64,000 nucleotides of DNA from Croceitalea sp947503285 (GCF_036985505.1 NZ_BTGQ01000004.1:372001-436000), one strand, 5' to 3'; counted from the stretch's first letter, positions 8,694 through 18,249 are shown. Made by a program: numbers and translations. Notes: a model not told the origin generated them from the sequence alone.

Positions 8694-9983
8694 TCAATGT
8701 ATCAATCTATATATTAAAATTGCCGCTCGTTTGGTAAGGGCCTCAATGGTATTGAGGTTTACGGTTTCTTGGGGTGTATGTGCACCTGAACCCATAGTAC
8801 CTAAACCGTCTAGACAATCTACATAACTTGCCACAAACGATACATCGGCAGCTCCCCTTTTGCCAGGATCGTAGGCCGACACCTCACCTTGTTCCAAGTC
8901 TAGGCTCACTTGATTCAACAAGGTCAGTAATTTCATGTTCCCTTCTGTAGGCCCCATGGCGGGATAGCTATCGATAAAAGAAATTGACGCCGAAGTCTCC
9001 GGCAAATTATTGGCCACTATTTCACGCATTTTAGTTCTTGCCATCTCTTTTTGCGCTTCTGAAATAAACCTTAACCCCCCGTTCACCACGGCTTTTTGTG
9101 CTACTACGTTGGTTTTTCCAAAAACATCGCCCTTACTTGTGGTTTTATCATAATTGACGAAAGTACCACCAAGTAGGGTACCCGGATTGAATGTCAGTAA
9201 ATCTTCACCTTTGACATCCGTATAAAATTGATGCAGGATTCTTGAGACCTCGAAAATCGCCCCTGCCCCTGTCCTTTCACTAAAAATACCTGAGGAATGT
9301 GCTCGTTTTCCCTCTACCTCCAAAACCCAACCAGATGCCCCACGACGTGCTACGGTAGCATAGTTAAAACCTGTTGAAGTTTCAAAGCCCAAGGCTATAT
9401 CGCTGCGTTTGGCCGCTTCAATCAAATCTTTTCTACTCACTGATAAAGGCTTTCCGGTACTCTCCTCATCTCCCGTAAATGCAACAATGACTTGGGCATT
9501 ATCTAATAAGCCATGCTCATGTAAGGCCTTTAAAGCAAACAATACCATAACATTGCCACCCTTCATATCATTGCCCCCCGGTGCATGGGCCACACTGTCA
9601 TTTACCATTTTAAACTGTTGAAACGGACTGTCTTCTTCAAAGACGGTATCAAGATGGCCAATCAGCAATAATTTTTTTCCTTTACTACCAGAAGTCTCGG
9701 CAAACAAATGCCCCGCTCGATTCATCGCGATAGGCATATCAATCCACTGGGTCTCGAAATCGATGGCTTCGAGCGCATTTCTAAAAACCATACCGACTTC
9801 TTTGACCCCTTTGGTATTTAACGTACCACTATTGATATTGACCACTTCTTCGAGAAATGAAACGGCCTCGGCATTATTCTTCTCAATAGTCGTCAAGACT
9901 TTTTTTTCAACCCTCGTCAACTTTTGGGAAAATAGGGACCCCAGAACAAAAGCGAAGCAACATAATGCTAAAAGTCTTTTCAT
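8694..9983 (-). CDS. exported M20 family metallopeptidase
   Basis: 429 residues with a Sec signal peptide (MKRLLALCCFAFVLGSLFSQ). Zinc-site motifs of the M20/glutamate carboxypeptidase G2 type are clear: GHLDTV (H110, D112), GGNDMKGG (D139) and AFTGDEESTG (E173/E174), with a closing His in SGAHTPQET. The middle holds the dimerisation domain. It probably cleaves C-terminal residues or small dipeptides in the periplasm. It is followed by the epimerase gene with two bases between and preceded by the CotH lipoprotein gene with 15 bp between, so the three probably form one operon. Confidence 0.9.
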   Translation of the reverse strand: MKRLLALCCFAFVLGSLFSQKLTRVEKKVLTTIEKNNAEAVSFLEEVVNINSGTLNTKGVKEVGMVFRNALEAIDFETQWIDMPIAMNRAGHLFAETSGSKGKKLLLIGHLDTVFEEDSPFQQFKMVNDSVAHAPGGNDMKGGNVMVLFALKALHEHGLLDNAQVIVAFTGDEESTGKPLSVSRKDLIEAAKRSDIALGFETSTGFNYATVARRGASGWVLEVEGKRAHSSGIFSERTGAGAIFEVSRILHQFYTDVKGEDLLTFNPGTLLGGTFVNYDKTTSKGDVFGKTNVVAQKAVVNGGLRFISEAQKEMARTKMREIVANNLPETSASISFIDSYPAMGPTEGNMKLLTLLNQVSLDLEQGEVSAYDPGKRGAADVSFVASYVDCLDGLGTMGSGAHTPQETVNLNTIEALTKRAAILIYRLIH

Positions 9984-9998
9984 CTATTCGTAGTTCTT

Positions 9999-11411
9999 CT
10001 AAAGTTGGCTTATCGAGGTATCTAACCAATCTAAGCGCATTGTTATCCAATTCTGTAAATAAGCAAGTTCTTCGCCATAACTCGTGCCAACAAAATTGTT
10101 AGGCCAAACATACGACCCTATTACTGGCCAAACCTGAAAATTAATGTCTTTTGCCCCAGACTGTTCAAGGGTTTCTAAATAGTTGCCTATTCGCGCTTCT
10201 ATAGCACCATTTGAAAACGTACTGCCCCTTAATGTGGCCCAACGGGCTTTTAACTGTTCGACAAAATCGGGGTCTTGCATAAACCTATCCCACCAAAATG
10301 GTACTAACCAAATATCTTGTGGGCAACGCTCATTGAACTTATACGCCCAAACCTGTGGACTACCGCCCCCGCAATAATCGGCATTACCAAAGGCAAGGTT
10401 AAAATCCCATATGGGGCCCATCTTCAACTTTTCATTTTTATCCTTATGCATGAATGTACTTAGTCGATACCCATCAACATTGTTTGCAAGTTCGTTAAGC
10501 AAGAAAAAATCAATAAAACTTGGCACATCAATGTAAGCTTCATAACCTAACACGGGATCCCTAAAATCATCTGATATCAAAGCATCCTCAAAAGCACCCA
10601 TATATTCTGAAATATAAGTTTTCTGCGCTGCTGTAATATCTTCAGCATCTGGGTATTCGTACAAGAAATAGGTTTCTTGTCCACCGAAAGCATTTGGCGG
10701 TGGATAATCAGAAACAAAGGAATTCAACTCATTATAGCCCTCACCTAAATTGTTACCCGCAGTTTTATCAATCTTAAGTATATAACCACCAGTAACGTCT
10801 TCCCCCTCATTTTCATCCTCCTTGAGCTTGTTGATATCAATGCGTTCTCCGTCACGTTTTAGTTTTTCCATAAAAACGTAGACCCCTTGATAATTTCCAT
10901 TAAGGGTCAAATCAACAAAAAGGCTCCTGCTGGCATACCTGCCGATATCACGGGACAGATCATAGATTAAAATATTGCGTATCAACGATTTATCGCTGTA
11001 AGGACCGTAAAGTATCCAATCCTCTTCTTCGGGAAGGCCTAAAAGTGACACATTAATGTCCTCATTATTTTCATCCCAGGTTTCAAGACCGTATGATTTT
11101 TTAGGAAAGAGGGTCTGTGAAGTAGCACCCCTAAATTCGATTCCCATATTACCGGAATACAGCGTATCATTTGCAACGATTATCGTTGCATCAGATGGAA
11201 TTTTAGGTTCATCGACAATGGTACCCCCGTTCGTGTTTACGACTACTTGTGGCAACCTATCTTCTAACGGAATCTCAACAATTGGTTCCTCCTCACCGGT
11301 GACATCATCATCATTTGAAGGTAAATCATCATTACCACTGCAAGAGACCAGTACTAAAGTGAATAAAATTGTGTAGAGAAACTGAGAATCGTTTTTTAAG
11401 CGAAAAGTCAT
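9999..11411 (-). CDS. CotH kinase-family lipoprotein
   Basis: 470 residues. A lipoprotein signal (lipobox LVSC) and an acidic linker (GNDDLPSNDDDVTGEEE) precede a CotH-type domain: FRGATSQTLFPKKSYG, then WILYGPYSDKSLIRN, VDLTLNGNYQGVYVFMEKL and GPIWDFNLAFGN. CotH of Bacillus phosphorylates spore-coat proteins through an atypical kinase fold; bacterial relatives on the cell surface are common and their substrates unknown. The acidic stretch after the Cys suggests export to the cell surface, as is known for Bacteroidetes lipoproteins. First gene of the probable operon with the M20 peptidase. Confidence 0.88.
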   Translation of the reverse strand: MTFRLKNDSQFLYTILFTLVLVSCSGNDDLPSNDDDVTGEEEPIVEIPLEDRLPQVVVNTNGGTIVDEPKIPSDATIIVANDTLYSGNMGIEFRGATSQTLFPKKSYGLETWDENNEDINVSLLGLPEEEDWILYGPYSDKSLIRNILIYDLSRDIGRYASRSLFVDLTLNGNYQGVYVFMEKLKRDGERIDINKLKEDENEGEDVTGGYILKIDKTAGNNLGEGYNELNSFVSDYPPPNAFGGQETYFLYEYPDAEDITAAQKTYISEYMGAFEDALISDDFRDPVLGYEAYIDVPSFIDFFLLNELANNVDGYRLSTFMHKDKNEKLKMGPIWDFNLAFGNADYCGGGSPQVWAYKFNERCPQDIWLVPFWWDRFMQDPDFVEQLKARWATLRGSTFSNGAIEARIGNYLETLEQSGAKDINFQVWPVIGSYVWPNNFVGTSYGEELAYLQNWITMRLDWLDTSISQL

Positions 11412-11444
11412 ATCGGCAATTTTTTGACTTCAATTTACCAAAAA

Positions 11445-12425
11445 CTATTCGATGTAACCCATTTTTTTCATCCAATCATCATTGAACATTTTACCGACAT
11501 ATCGACTACCGTGGTCATGAAACAACACCACGACGACATCCTCTTTGGTAAAATGTTCTTTCAGCTGTAACAAGCCTTTAACGGCAGCTCCGGCAGAATT
11601 GCCCAAAAACATCCCCTCTTCTTTGGCCAAGCGTTGGGTATAGACAGCAGCATCTTTGTCGGTAACTTTTGTAAACCCGTCAATAATTTCGAAACGTACA
11701 TTTTTTGGTAAGATATCTTCCCCTATACCTTCAGTGACATAAGGATAAATCTCATTCTTATCGAAAATACCCGTTTCATGATACTTCTTAAAGACAGACC
11801 CATAGGTATCAATGCCCCAAACCTTTACATTCGGATTCTTCATTTTCAAGTACGATCCCACCCCTGAAATCGTCCCCCCGGTGCCTACACCAACCACAAA
11901 ATGTGTGATTTTACCTTTTGTCTGTTCCCAAATCTCTGGGCCGGTACTTAAAAAATGGGCCTTACAATTACTTGGGTTATCATATTGGTTCACATACCAA
12001 GAATTAGGTATCTCTGTTGCCAATCTTTTCGCAGTCGAATAATAACTTCGTGGATCTTCTGGTGCAACGTCGGTTGGGCATACATGCACCTCACTACCAA
12101 CGGCTTTCAGTATATCGATTTTTTCTTTGGACTGTTTGTCACTGATTACACAGATCATACGGTAGCCTTTCACGACGGCAGCAAGTGCCAAACCCATACC
12201 GGTATTGCCCGAGGTACCTTCAATGATGGTACCGCCAGGTTTTAAAATTCCCGCAGCTTCCGCATCATTTACCATTTGAAGGGCCATACGGTCTTTTACG
12301 GAATTTCCAGGATTGAATGTTTCGTATTTAGCGAGTACCAAACAGGGTAAATCAGCGGTCAATTGATTTAATTTCACCAATGGGGTGTTACCAATGGTTT
12401 CGAGGATATTGTTAGCGTATTCCAT
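11445..12425 (-). CDS. PLP-dependent cysteine synthase / cystathionine beta-synthase
   Basis: 326 residues from ATG 12425; a TTG four codons upstream would add MAPT but is less likely. Fold type II PLP enzyme: TIGNTPLV, the PLP lysine in NPGNSVKDR, the substrate loop EGTSGNTG and the phosphate loop GVGTGGTISG. The regulatory CBS domains of eukaryotic-type cystathionine beta-synthase are absent. It joins serine or O-acetylserine with sulfide or homocysteine. Which of the two reactions it runs cannot be told from sequence. It stands alone, 33 bp upstream of the CotH gene. Confidence 0.88.
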   Translation of the reverse strand: MEYANNILETIGNTPLVKLNQLTADLPCLVLAKYETFNPGNSVKDRMALQMVNDAEAAGILKPGGTIIEGTSGNTGMGLALAAVVKGYRMICVISDKQSKEKIDILKAVGSEVHVCPTDVAPEDPRSYYSTAKRLATEIPNSWYVNQYDNPSNCKAHFLSTGPEIWEQTKGKITHFVVGVGTGGTISGVGSYLKMKNPNVKVWGIDTYGSVFKKYHETGIFDKNEIYPYVTEGIGEDILPKNVRFEIIDGFTKVTDKDAAVYTQRLAKEEGMFLGNSAGAAVKGLLQLKEHFTKEDVVVVLFHDHGSRYVGKMFNDDWMKKMGYIE

Positions 12426-12558
12426 AGTTGGTGCCAAAAATACGAAGTACTTGGTTCAAAGTACCATTTTAGAAAAATGAATTATACAATACAGCTTGAT
12501 AAAAATTTATGGGCTTCGATATCGTATAACTTGTTTCTTGTCCCTTGTCCAAAGAATC

Positions 12559-13800
12559 CTACTCAAACTTTATCGCCTTTACCGGAGCTATTTTTGAAAC
12601 TGCGTACGATGGGATCAATAACATTAACAGACAGAGAAAAAGTACACCCACGTTTAAAAACAAAACCGAGGTGAGGTCAATATGCACGGGAATATATTCT
12701 ACGTAGTATTCTTCAGGGTTGGGAAACTTCAAAAACCGAAATTTTTGCTGCAGAAAGAGTATTCCGAGACCGATAAGATTGCCCCAAAACAATCCGATCA
12801 AGATCAAATATGCCGCATTGTACAAAAAGACTTTTCGAATACTCCAGTTAGGCGAGCCCAGCGCCTTAAGAATACCTATCATTTGTGTACGTTCCAATAT
12901 CAAAACCAATAGTGCGGTAATCATATTGATTCCCCCAACAATAATCATGATACCGATAATCAGTGCAGTATTAAAATCGAACAATGAGATCCACTCAAAT
13001 ATTTTGTAGTATTTGTTCTTCAGGTTTGTAGTATCTAAATCAGAAACGGTATGATTATAGATTTCCACGGTTTTTTGTTCAATCTCATCAAAGTCATTCA
13101 GAAAAACCTCAAAGTTTCCAACTTCATGAGCTTCCCATTTGTTCATGCGTTGAACATGACGAAGGTCAACAAAAATATAAGAGGCATCCAATTCTTCAAA
13201 TCCACTATCATAGATGCCGACAATCTTGAACCTTCTGTTATTAGGTGTTTTGGATAAATCCCCATCCTTTAAAAAAATGGAGAAAAAAGTATCATCTACT
13301 TTTAAATTCAGTTTATTGGCCAAGATTTTAGAAATCAACACCTGCTCATTGAGTTCCCCCATGAAATCAGGGGTCTGGCCTTCTACCAAAAACTCTTCAA
13401 AAAATTTCCAATTGTAGTCTTTACCGACCCCTTTCGCCAAAATACCCTCAAAGGTCTCTTCAGTTCTAATAATTCCGGCCTTTACCGCAACTGCTTGAAT
13501 ATGCGAAACCCCTTCAACATTTTTAAACTCAGGATAAAACTCTTGGTCTAATGATACTGGCACAACGGATACTTCAGAATTATTATTATCAAAATTCAAA
13601 ATCTGTACATGGCCATTAAAAGCAGCTACCTTTTCACGAATTTTCAATTGCAGCCCCGCACTAGAAGCTATGGCAATCAACATCATCACGATGCCAATTG
13701 CGATGGCAGCTATGGCTATTTTTATTATCGGAGCGGAAATACTAATTTTATGTTCCTTCCCTGTAATAAGGCGTTTGGCAATAAAAAACTCAAAATTCAA
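12559..13800 (-). CDS. LolC/LolE-type ABC transporter permease
   Basis: 413 residues with a first transmembrane helix at about 27-50, a large periplasmic MacB-like domain (about 60-265) and three C-terminal helices of the FtsX fold. The family extracts lipoproteins from the inner membrane together with an ATPase, which is not in this window. The start is TTG at 13800: the family's conserved opening FFIAKRLI begins at residue 5, so no shorter start works. Its start codon lies three bases from the ATG of the opposite-strand NamZ gene. Confidence 0.88.
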   Translation of the reverse strand: MNFEFFIAKRLITGKEHKISISAPIIKIAIAAIAIGIVMMLIAIASSAGLQLKIREKVAAFNGHVQILNFDNNNSEVSVVPVSLDQEFYPEFKNVEGVSHIQAVAVKAGIIRTEETFEGILAKGVGKDYNWKFFEEFLVEGQTPDFMGELNEQVLISKILANKLNLKVDDTFFSIFLKDGDLSKTPNNRRFKIVGIYDSGFEELDASYIFVDLRHVQRMNKWEAHEVGNFEVFLNDFDEIEQKTVEIYNHTVSDLDTTNLKNKYYKIFEWISLFDFNTALIIGIMIIVGGINMITALLVLILERTQMIGILKALGSPNWSIRKVFLYNAAYLILIGLFWGNLIGLGILFLQQKFRFLKFPNPEEYYVEYIPVHIDLTSVLFLNVGVLFLCLLMLLIPSYAVSKIAPVKAIKFE

Positions 13801-13803
13801 TTG

Positions 13804-15027
13804 ATGCCGTTTTTCTTAAGGTTCAAAAATACTCTTTTATGCTTTAGTTTAGTACTAGTTGCATGCGCCCAAAAATCAAAAAAACAGGTTTCCATCGAAA
13901 AAACCGAAGAACTACCGACCCAGAAAGCGGTGGTTGTGGGGGCAAATAGAACAGCTGCCTACCTACCCCTACTTCAAAATAAGACCGTAGCCCTAGTTGC
14001 GAATCAAACCAGTACTATTTTTACGGCATCTGAACATACCCATTTGGTAGACTCGTTGCGCTCTTTAGGCATAACCATCAAATCGGTTTTTGCACCTGAG
14101 CATGGTTTTCGTGGTAAGGCCGATGCCGGTGAATTGGTAAAAGATGGTACCGATACCCAAACTGGCCTACCTATTGTTTCCCTTTACGGAAAGAATAAAA
14201 AACCAAAAGCGGAACAGCTTGAAGGCGTCGATGTCGTCGTATTTGATATTCAAGATGTTGGTGTACGCTTTTACACGTACATTGCCACATTGCAGTTGGT
14301 CATGGAAGCTTGCACCGAAGCTAAAATACCGATTGTACTCTTAGATAGACCCAACCCCAACGCGCATTATGTAGACGGACCGACCATGCAAGCAGAACAT
14401 TCAAGTTTTTTGGGAATGCAAGAAATACCCTTGGTATATGGCATGACCATTGGCGAATATGCCCAAATGATCAATGACGAGGGCTGGCTTGAAAATGGAC
14501 TTAAAGCTGACCTAACCGTTATTCCATTAAAACATTACACACGCGATGTTCCCTATAGTCTACCGATACGACCTTCGCCAAATTTACCTAATGATACGGC
14601 CATAACCCTGTACCCTAGCCTTGGTTTGTTCGAGGGCACGAATATTAATGCAGGGCGCGGTACAGCGTTACAATTTCAACGCTATGGTGCCTCATTTTTA
14701 GATAGTACGGTGTTTGGATTCAAATATATACCGCAACCAAATTTTGGCTCTAAATATCCTAAAGAGGAAGGCAAAATATGTTACGGTGAAGATTTATCAG
14801 CACATGGGGGCATGGATTCGGTTTCTTTAAAATGGCTCATCAAAGCATATCAAAATTGTACTGACAAAAGCCGATTTTTTAAAACGGAAAGCTTTACCAA
14901 ACACGCTGGAACCGAAAGATTGCAACAACAGCTAGAGGCCGGACTTTCAGAAGCTGAAATCAAAGCGACCTGGCAAGATGATTTGGAGGCATTCAAAAAA
15001 ATTCGGAAAAAATACCTTCGCTATTGA
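13804..15027 (+). CDS. namZ: exo-beta-N-acetylmuramidase NamZ-like lipoprotein (DUF1343)
   Basis: 407 residues from ATG 13804; the open frame extends upstream, but that part runs antisense to the permease gene and has no signal peptide. It begins with a lipoprotein signal (lipobox LVAC) and shows family landmarks: NKTVALVANQTS, FAPEHGFRG, VVFDIQDVGVRFYTY, LLDRPNPN and the RPSPNLPN region. NamZ of Tannerella releases terminal MurNAc from peptidoglycan fragments. Here it probably works in cell-wall recycling in the periplasm. The gene symbol rests on family membership. Confidence 0.85.
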   Translation: MPFFLRFKNTLLCFSLVLVACAQKSKKQVSIEKTEELPTQKAVVVGANRTAAYLPLLQNKTVALVANQTSTIFTASEHTHLVDSLRSLGITIKSVFAPEHGFRGKADAGELVKDGTDTQTGLPIVSLYGKNKKPKAEQLEGVDVVVFDIQDVGVRFYTYIATLQLVMEACTEAKIPIVLLDRPNPNAHYVDGPTMQAEHSSFLGMQEIPLVYGMTIGEYAQMINDEGWLENGLKADLTVIPLKHYTRDVPYSLPIRPSPNLPNDTAITLYPSLGLFEGTNINAGRGTALQFQRYGASFLDSTVFGFKYIPQPNFGSKYPKEEGKICYGEDLSAHGGMDSVSLKWLIKAYQNCTDKSRFFKTESFTKHAGTERLQQQLEAGLSEAEIKATWQDDLEAFKKIRKKYLRY

Positions 15028-15081
15028 TCAAGGGCGATTCAAAAACCTAAAGGCATATTGCAAAGACTCAAAAGACAATAT

Positions 15082-15756
15082 CTAGGTATCCAGAGGATTG
15101 ACCTGAATCAAATACCTTCTTTTTCGCTCTCGTTTTAAACCGAGAACAAGGGCGAGCAAACCTAGCAAGGGAAAAGACAAAAGCCAGAATATTGCATTTT
15201 CTTCACCTAAAAATAGCTTGCAAAATAGTGTTTGAACAAAAAGGACCAACCCAAATAATGACCATAGCTTATCGTTTTCCATTAATTTTTCATGGGTCAG
15301 TGTTGGCCTAAGATTAAAAATGATTTTAAGCTCATTCCATTCCCAAACGATTAGAAGAATATTCGCAAGCAACATTAACCCTGTAATGACCGGGGTAAAC
15401 GCAAAATAATATGACAGCGTAATCATGAAAATATTCAATATTATGGGCAAGTTGACCAATGCCGCAAGTTTGGAATAGCGCTGCGTCATTAAGAGAAACC
15501 CTGATACTAGCTGGGCCACACCTATAAACTTCCAGTAGAGCCCCGAAGCGTATAGGGTCTCAAAAAAATGCCAAGCACTATCAATAGGATTCGATGCCCC
15601 GCTTTCCGCCGTAAAACGCCCACCCATTACTTTTACCAAACTGGCAAACACAAAAGCGCCCCCGATTAAATACCGGGTGTATATGATGAAAATCTGGGCC
15701 CAGAGTTTCTTTTTGATTTTATCCATTGGGTTGGTTTGAACAGAAGACGATTCCAT
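15082..15756 (-). CDS. DoxX family membrane protein
   Basis: 224 residues with an initial amphipathic part and about five to six membrane helices. The first helix (YTRYLIGGAFVFASLVKV), the FVGVAQ-like turn (KFIGVAQLVSGFLLM) and the helix order match DoxX-family integral membrane proteins, whose functions are mostly unknown (some act with oxidases or in redox stress). A basic patch at the C-terminus (LKRERKRR) sits on the cytoplasmic side. Convergent with the namZ gene. Confidence 0.7.
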   Translation of the reverse strand: MESSSVQTNPMDKIKKKLWAQIFIIYTRYLIGGAFVFASLVKVMGGRFTAESGASNPIDSAWHFFETLYASGLYWKFIGVAQLVSGFLLMTQRYSKLAALVNLPIILNIFMITLSYYFAFTPVITGLMLLANILLIVWEWNELKIIFNLRPTLTHEKLMENDKLWSLFGLVLFVQTLFCKLFLGEENAIFWLLSFPLLGLLALVLGLKRERKRRYLIQVNPLDT

Positions 15757-15932
15757 ACCAAAATTGTTACCAAAAGCCCTTTATTTTTGTAGGCTTTGTA
15801 ATAGTGGACTTTATTTGGCCTGGTTGCCCTAAAATCAATAACCGCCAGCCCGGCACTCGCGATACCCCCAACAAAGCCAAGTAAGTACTTTCCTTGAATT
15901 ACTAAAAATACTTACGCAAGAACGCCAATGAT

Positions 15933-16766
15933 TTATGATTTGCCAGTAGTTGGTTTTCTGTATTTATGAAATGGTTGCCTCAGAAGTCCTGAAATACTGC
16001 TATTCTCTTTCTCATCAGGAAAAGTATCAACCCCATACGTAATTTTATCGGGTGCTAATTCCATATACGTGCCAAACAGACGATCCCATATGGAGAAAAT
16101 ATTACCGTAATTGGAATCGGTATAGGGTAATACAAAATGATGGTGGACCTTATGCATATCGGGTGATACGATAATCCAACTCAGGGCTTTATCAATTTTT
16201 CTGGGTAGTCGGATATTTGCATGGTTGAATTGAGAAAGTACCACCGACAAACTTTGGTACAGCATTATGATGCCCACCGGAGCACCTACAATAAAAACCC
16301 CTACCAAAGTAAAAGTATATCGAATCAGACTTTCCAAGGGGTGGTGACGGTTAGCCGTGGTAGTATCTACATTATGATCCGAGTGGTGCACTAAATGGAC
16401 CATCCAAAGTGGTTTCACCTTATGCTCAACCAAATGGGCAGTGTATGCCCCTATCAGATCAAGCAATACCACCCCTAACAACACATAAAACCATAAAGGC
16501 ATTTCAGGCAACCAATTGATGATGCCAAAATCATTGGCAATGGTCCAATCCGAAGTTTTCAAGAGTAAAAAAGCCAATGGAAAATTTATGACGATAGTCG
16601 TTAGGGTAAAGAAAAAATTTGGTAGGGCGTGCTTCCACTTTTTATACTTCACGTTAAAAAGGGGCATGATGCCCTCTAAAATCCAGAAAAAAGTGATACC
16701 ACCGACCAGAATAAGACTTCGATGTAACGGGGGAATATTTTCAAAATAAGCCATTAGCTGTTCCAT
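15933..16766 (-). CDS. sterol desaturase / fatty acid hydroxylase family protein
   Basis: 277 residues, four to five membrane helices and the di-iron histidine clusters of the family: HLVEH, then HLVHHSDH, then NRHHP, then HKVHHH. Members hydroxylate or desaturate lipids using O2. In flavobacteria possible substrates are carotenoids, fatty acids or ornithine lipids; the sequence does not say which. A telomere-like G-run repeat (16805-16856) lies 38 bp upstream of its start, where its promoter would be expected. Confidence 0.88.
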   Translation of the reverse strand: MEQLMAYFENIPPLHRSLILVGGITFFWILEGIMPLFNVKYKKWKHALPNFFFTLTTIVINFPLAFLLLKTSDWTIANDFGIINWLPEMPLWFYVLLGVVLLDLIGAYTAHLVEHKVKPLWMVHLVHHSDHNVDTTTANRHHPLESLIRYTFTLVGVFIVGAPVGIIMLYQSLSVVLSQFNHANIRLPRKIDKALSWIIVSPDMHKVHHHFVLPYTDSNYGNIFSIWDRLFGTYMELAPDKITYGVDTFPDEKENSSISGLLRQPFHKYRKPTTGKS

Positions 16767-16804
16767 AGCGTTAAAATACGAACTCTAATGCAAATGTCAA
16801 ATTG

Positions 16805-16856
16805 AGGGGTTAGGGGTTAGGGGTTAGGGGTTAGGGGTTAGGGGTTAGGGGTTAGG
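16805..16856 (+). repeat. heptad repeat (AGGGGTT)x7
   Basis: Seven perfect copies of AGGGGTT plus AGG. It carries seven four-G runs separated by TTA, a strong G-quadruplex pattern on the plus strand, which is the template strand for the sterol desaturase gene starting at 16766. Confidence 0.97.
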
Positions 16857-16895
16857 AAATTATGAATTTCATCCTTATCTTGAATGTTATCCTGA

Positions 16896-16950
16896 CTCCT
16901 GGCTCCTGGCTCCTGGCTCCTGGCTCCTGGCTCCTGGCTCCTGGCTCCTA
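16896..16950 (+). repeat. heptad repeat (CTCCTGG)x7
   Basis: Seven perfect copies of CTCCTGG plus CTCCTA, ending five bases before the stop codon (16955-16957) of the minus-strand YkgJ gene. Together with the array at 16805 it is bracketed by a 9-bp inverted repeat, TTAGGAAAT (16852-16860) and ATTTCCTAA (16950-16958). Confidence 0.97.
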
Positions 16951-16954
16951 TTTC

Positions 16955-17458
16955 CTAAAAAAGAATCTTCTTCTTCATTTCTTCGACAATATTGAAAGCA
17001 GCAGGACAAATTGCTACGTTTTTCAAAGTAAGATTGCTTATTTGATGAAACTTTTTACGATTGGTATGCGGAAACTCCTTACATGCTTTTGGTCTAACAT
17101 CGTAAATGGAACAATAATTATCCGACCCTAAAAAAGTACAGGGAGCTTGTTGCAATACATAATCATTTTCTTCATCCAACCGTAAATAGCGCGCTATAAA
17201 ATCTGACGGTTTTTGCCTAAAGTGTTTGGCAATTCGTTCAATATCGGCATTTGTGAACAAGGGTCCCGTTGTTTTGCAGCAATTCGCACAGGTAAGACAG
17301 TCTGTCCGTTCAAATTCATCTTCATGCAGTTCCTGCATCACATAATCCAAGTTCTTGGGTGGTTTCTTTTTAAGCTTGTTAAAAAACCTCTTATTTTCAG
17401 ACTGTTTTTCTTTAGCCTTTTGTGGCAATTCTTCCAATTGATGTTCCATTTCAAACAA
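16955..17458 (-). CDS. YkgJ family cysteine-cluster protein
   Basis: 167 residues. A lysine/glutamine-rich helical N-terminus (about 1-40) precedes the cysteine cluster CLTCANCC, followed by CTFL, YCSIYDVRPKACKEFP, the layout of YkgJ-type zinc or iron-sulfur binding proteins (DUF in the CxxCxxCC class). Function is unknown in general; some relatives assist metal handling. Divergent from the methyltransferase gene with 43 bp between starts. Confidence 0.85.
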   Translation of the reverse strand: MFEMEHQLEELPQKAKEKQSENKRFFNKLKKKPPKNLDYVMQELHEDEFERTDCLTCANCCKTTGPLFTNADIERIAKHFRQKPSDFIARYLRLDEENDYVLQQAPCTFLGSDNYCSIYDVRPKACKEFPHTNRKKFHQISNLTLKNVAICPAAFNIVEEMKKKILF

Positions 17459-17501
17459 ACCTAAAAATATTATTCCATTTTTGTAGTCTAATGATTTCGT
17501 A

Positions 17502-18215
17502 ATGATCGATATTATTGGTGAGGCACTAGTAGACTTTAATCAGGGTATGTATAGCGAAGATATCAAGACGTACTCCTCGTTGGATGAAGAAGGCACCATG
17601 CCACTCCCCTATCTTTTTCGAGGGTTCGATGAAATGCCGGACCTGGAGCAAAAAGCCCTGAAACTATGTTCAGGCAAGGTATTGGATATTGGTTGTGGTT
17701 CTGGAAGCCACAGCCTATACCTACAAAATAAAGGATTTGAGGTAACGGCACTTGACCGTTCAAACGGTGCAGTTCAGGTTTGTAAGGATCGTGGTATATT
17801 AAAAACGCTGAACTGTTCGGTTCTCGATCACGAGGGCCCAAAGTACGACACTCTTTTACTACTTATGAACGGTATCGGAATAGCCGGTGACCTCAACAGT
17901 CTGAACATCTATTTGAACCATTTTAAAAAACTTCTCAGACCTAATGGCCAAGTTTTATTGGATTCAAGCGATATCATCTATATGTATGACCAAGACGACG
18001 ACGGGGGCTACTGGATACCCAACAACGGCGACTATTATGGCGAAGTACTGTTTGAAATGGAATACAAAGGAAAACGGAGCAAACCATTCAAGTGGCTCTA
18101 TATTGATTACCAAACTCTAAAAAACTGCGCAGAAAACCATAATTTTAACTGCGAATATGTAAGTGAAGGTCCACATTACGACTATTTATCTAGGCTCACG
18201 TTAAAACAATACTAG
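17502..18215 (+). CDS. class I SAM-dependent methyltransferase
   Basis: 237 residues. Motif I of the Rossmann methyltransferase fold is VLDIGCGSGSHSLYL (about 63-77), with the acidic residue of motif II in VTALDRS and motif IV around LLLLMNGIG. The acceptor cannot be told; small-molecule methyltransferases of this type are common in flavobacteria. The upstream 43 bp hold a near-consensus -7 element (CATTTTTG against TAnnTTTG). Confidence 0.82.
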   Translation: MIDIIGEALVDFNQGMYSEDIKTYSSLDEEGTMPLPYLFRGFDEMPDLEQKALKLCSGKVLDIGCGSGSHSLYLQNKGFEVTALDRSNGAVQVCKDRGILKTLNCSVLDHEGPKYDTLLLLMNGIGIAGDLNSLNIYLNHFKKLLRPNGQVLLDSSDIIYMYDQDDDGGYWIPNNGDYYGEVLFEMEYKGKRSKPFKWLYIDYQTLKNCAENHNFNCEYVSEGPHYDYLSRLTLKQY

Positions 18216-18249
18216 ATTGGTACAAATCATCGTTCTTATAAAAAACATT

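Noticed and set aside
13609..13803. Longer N-terminus for NamZ
   Set aside because: It is antisense to the permease and lacks a signal; the lipoprotein signal begins at 13804.
16805..16856. Real telomere sequence
   Set aside because: Internal to a chromosome region with intact bacterial genes on both sides; no sign of a linear end.
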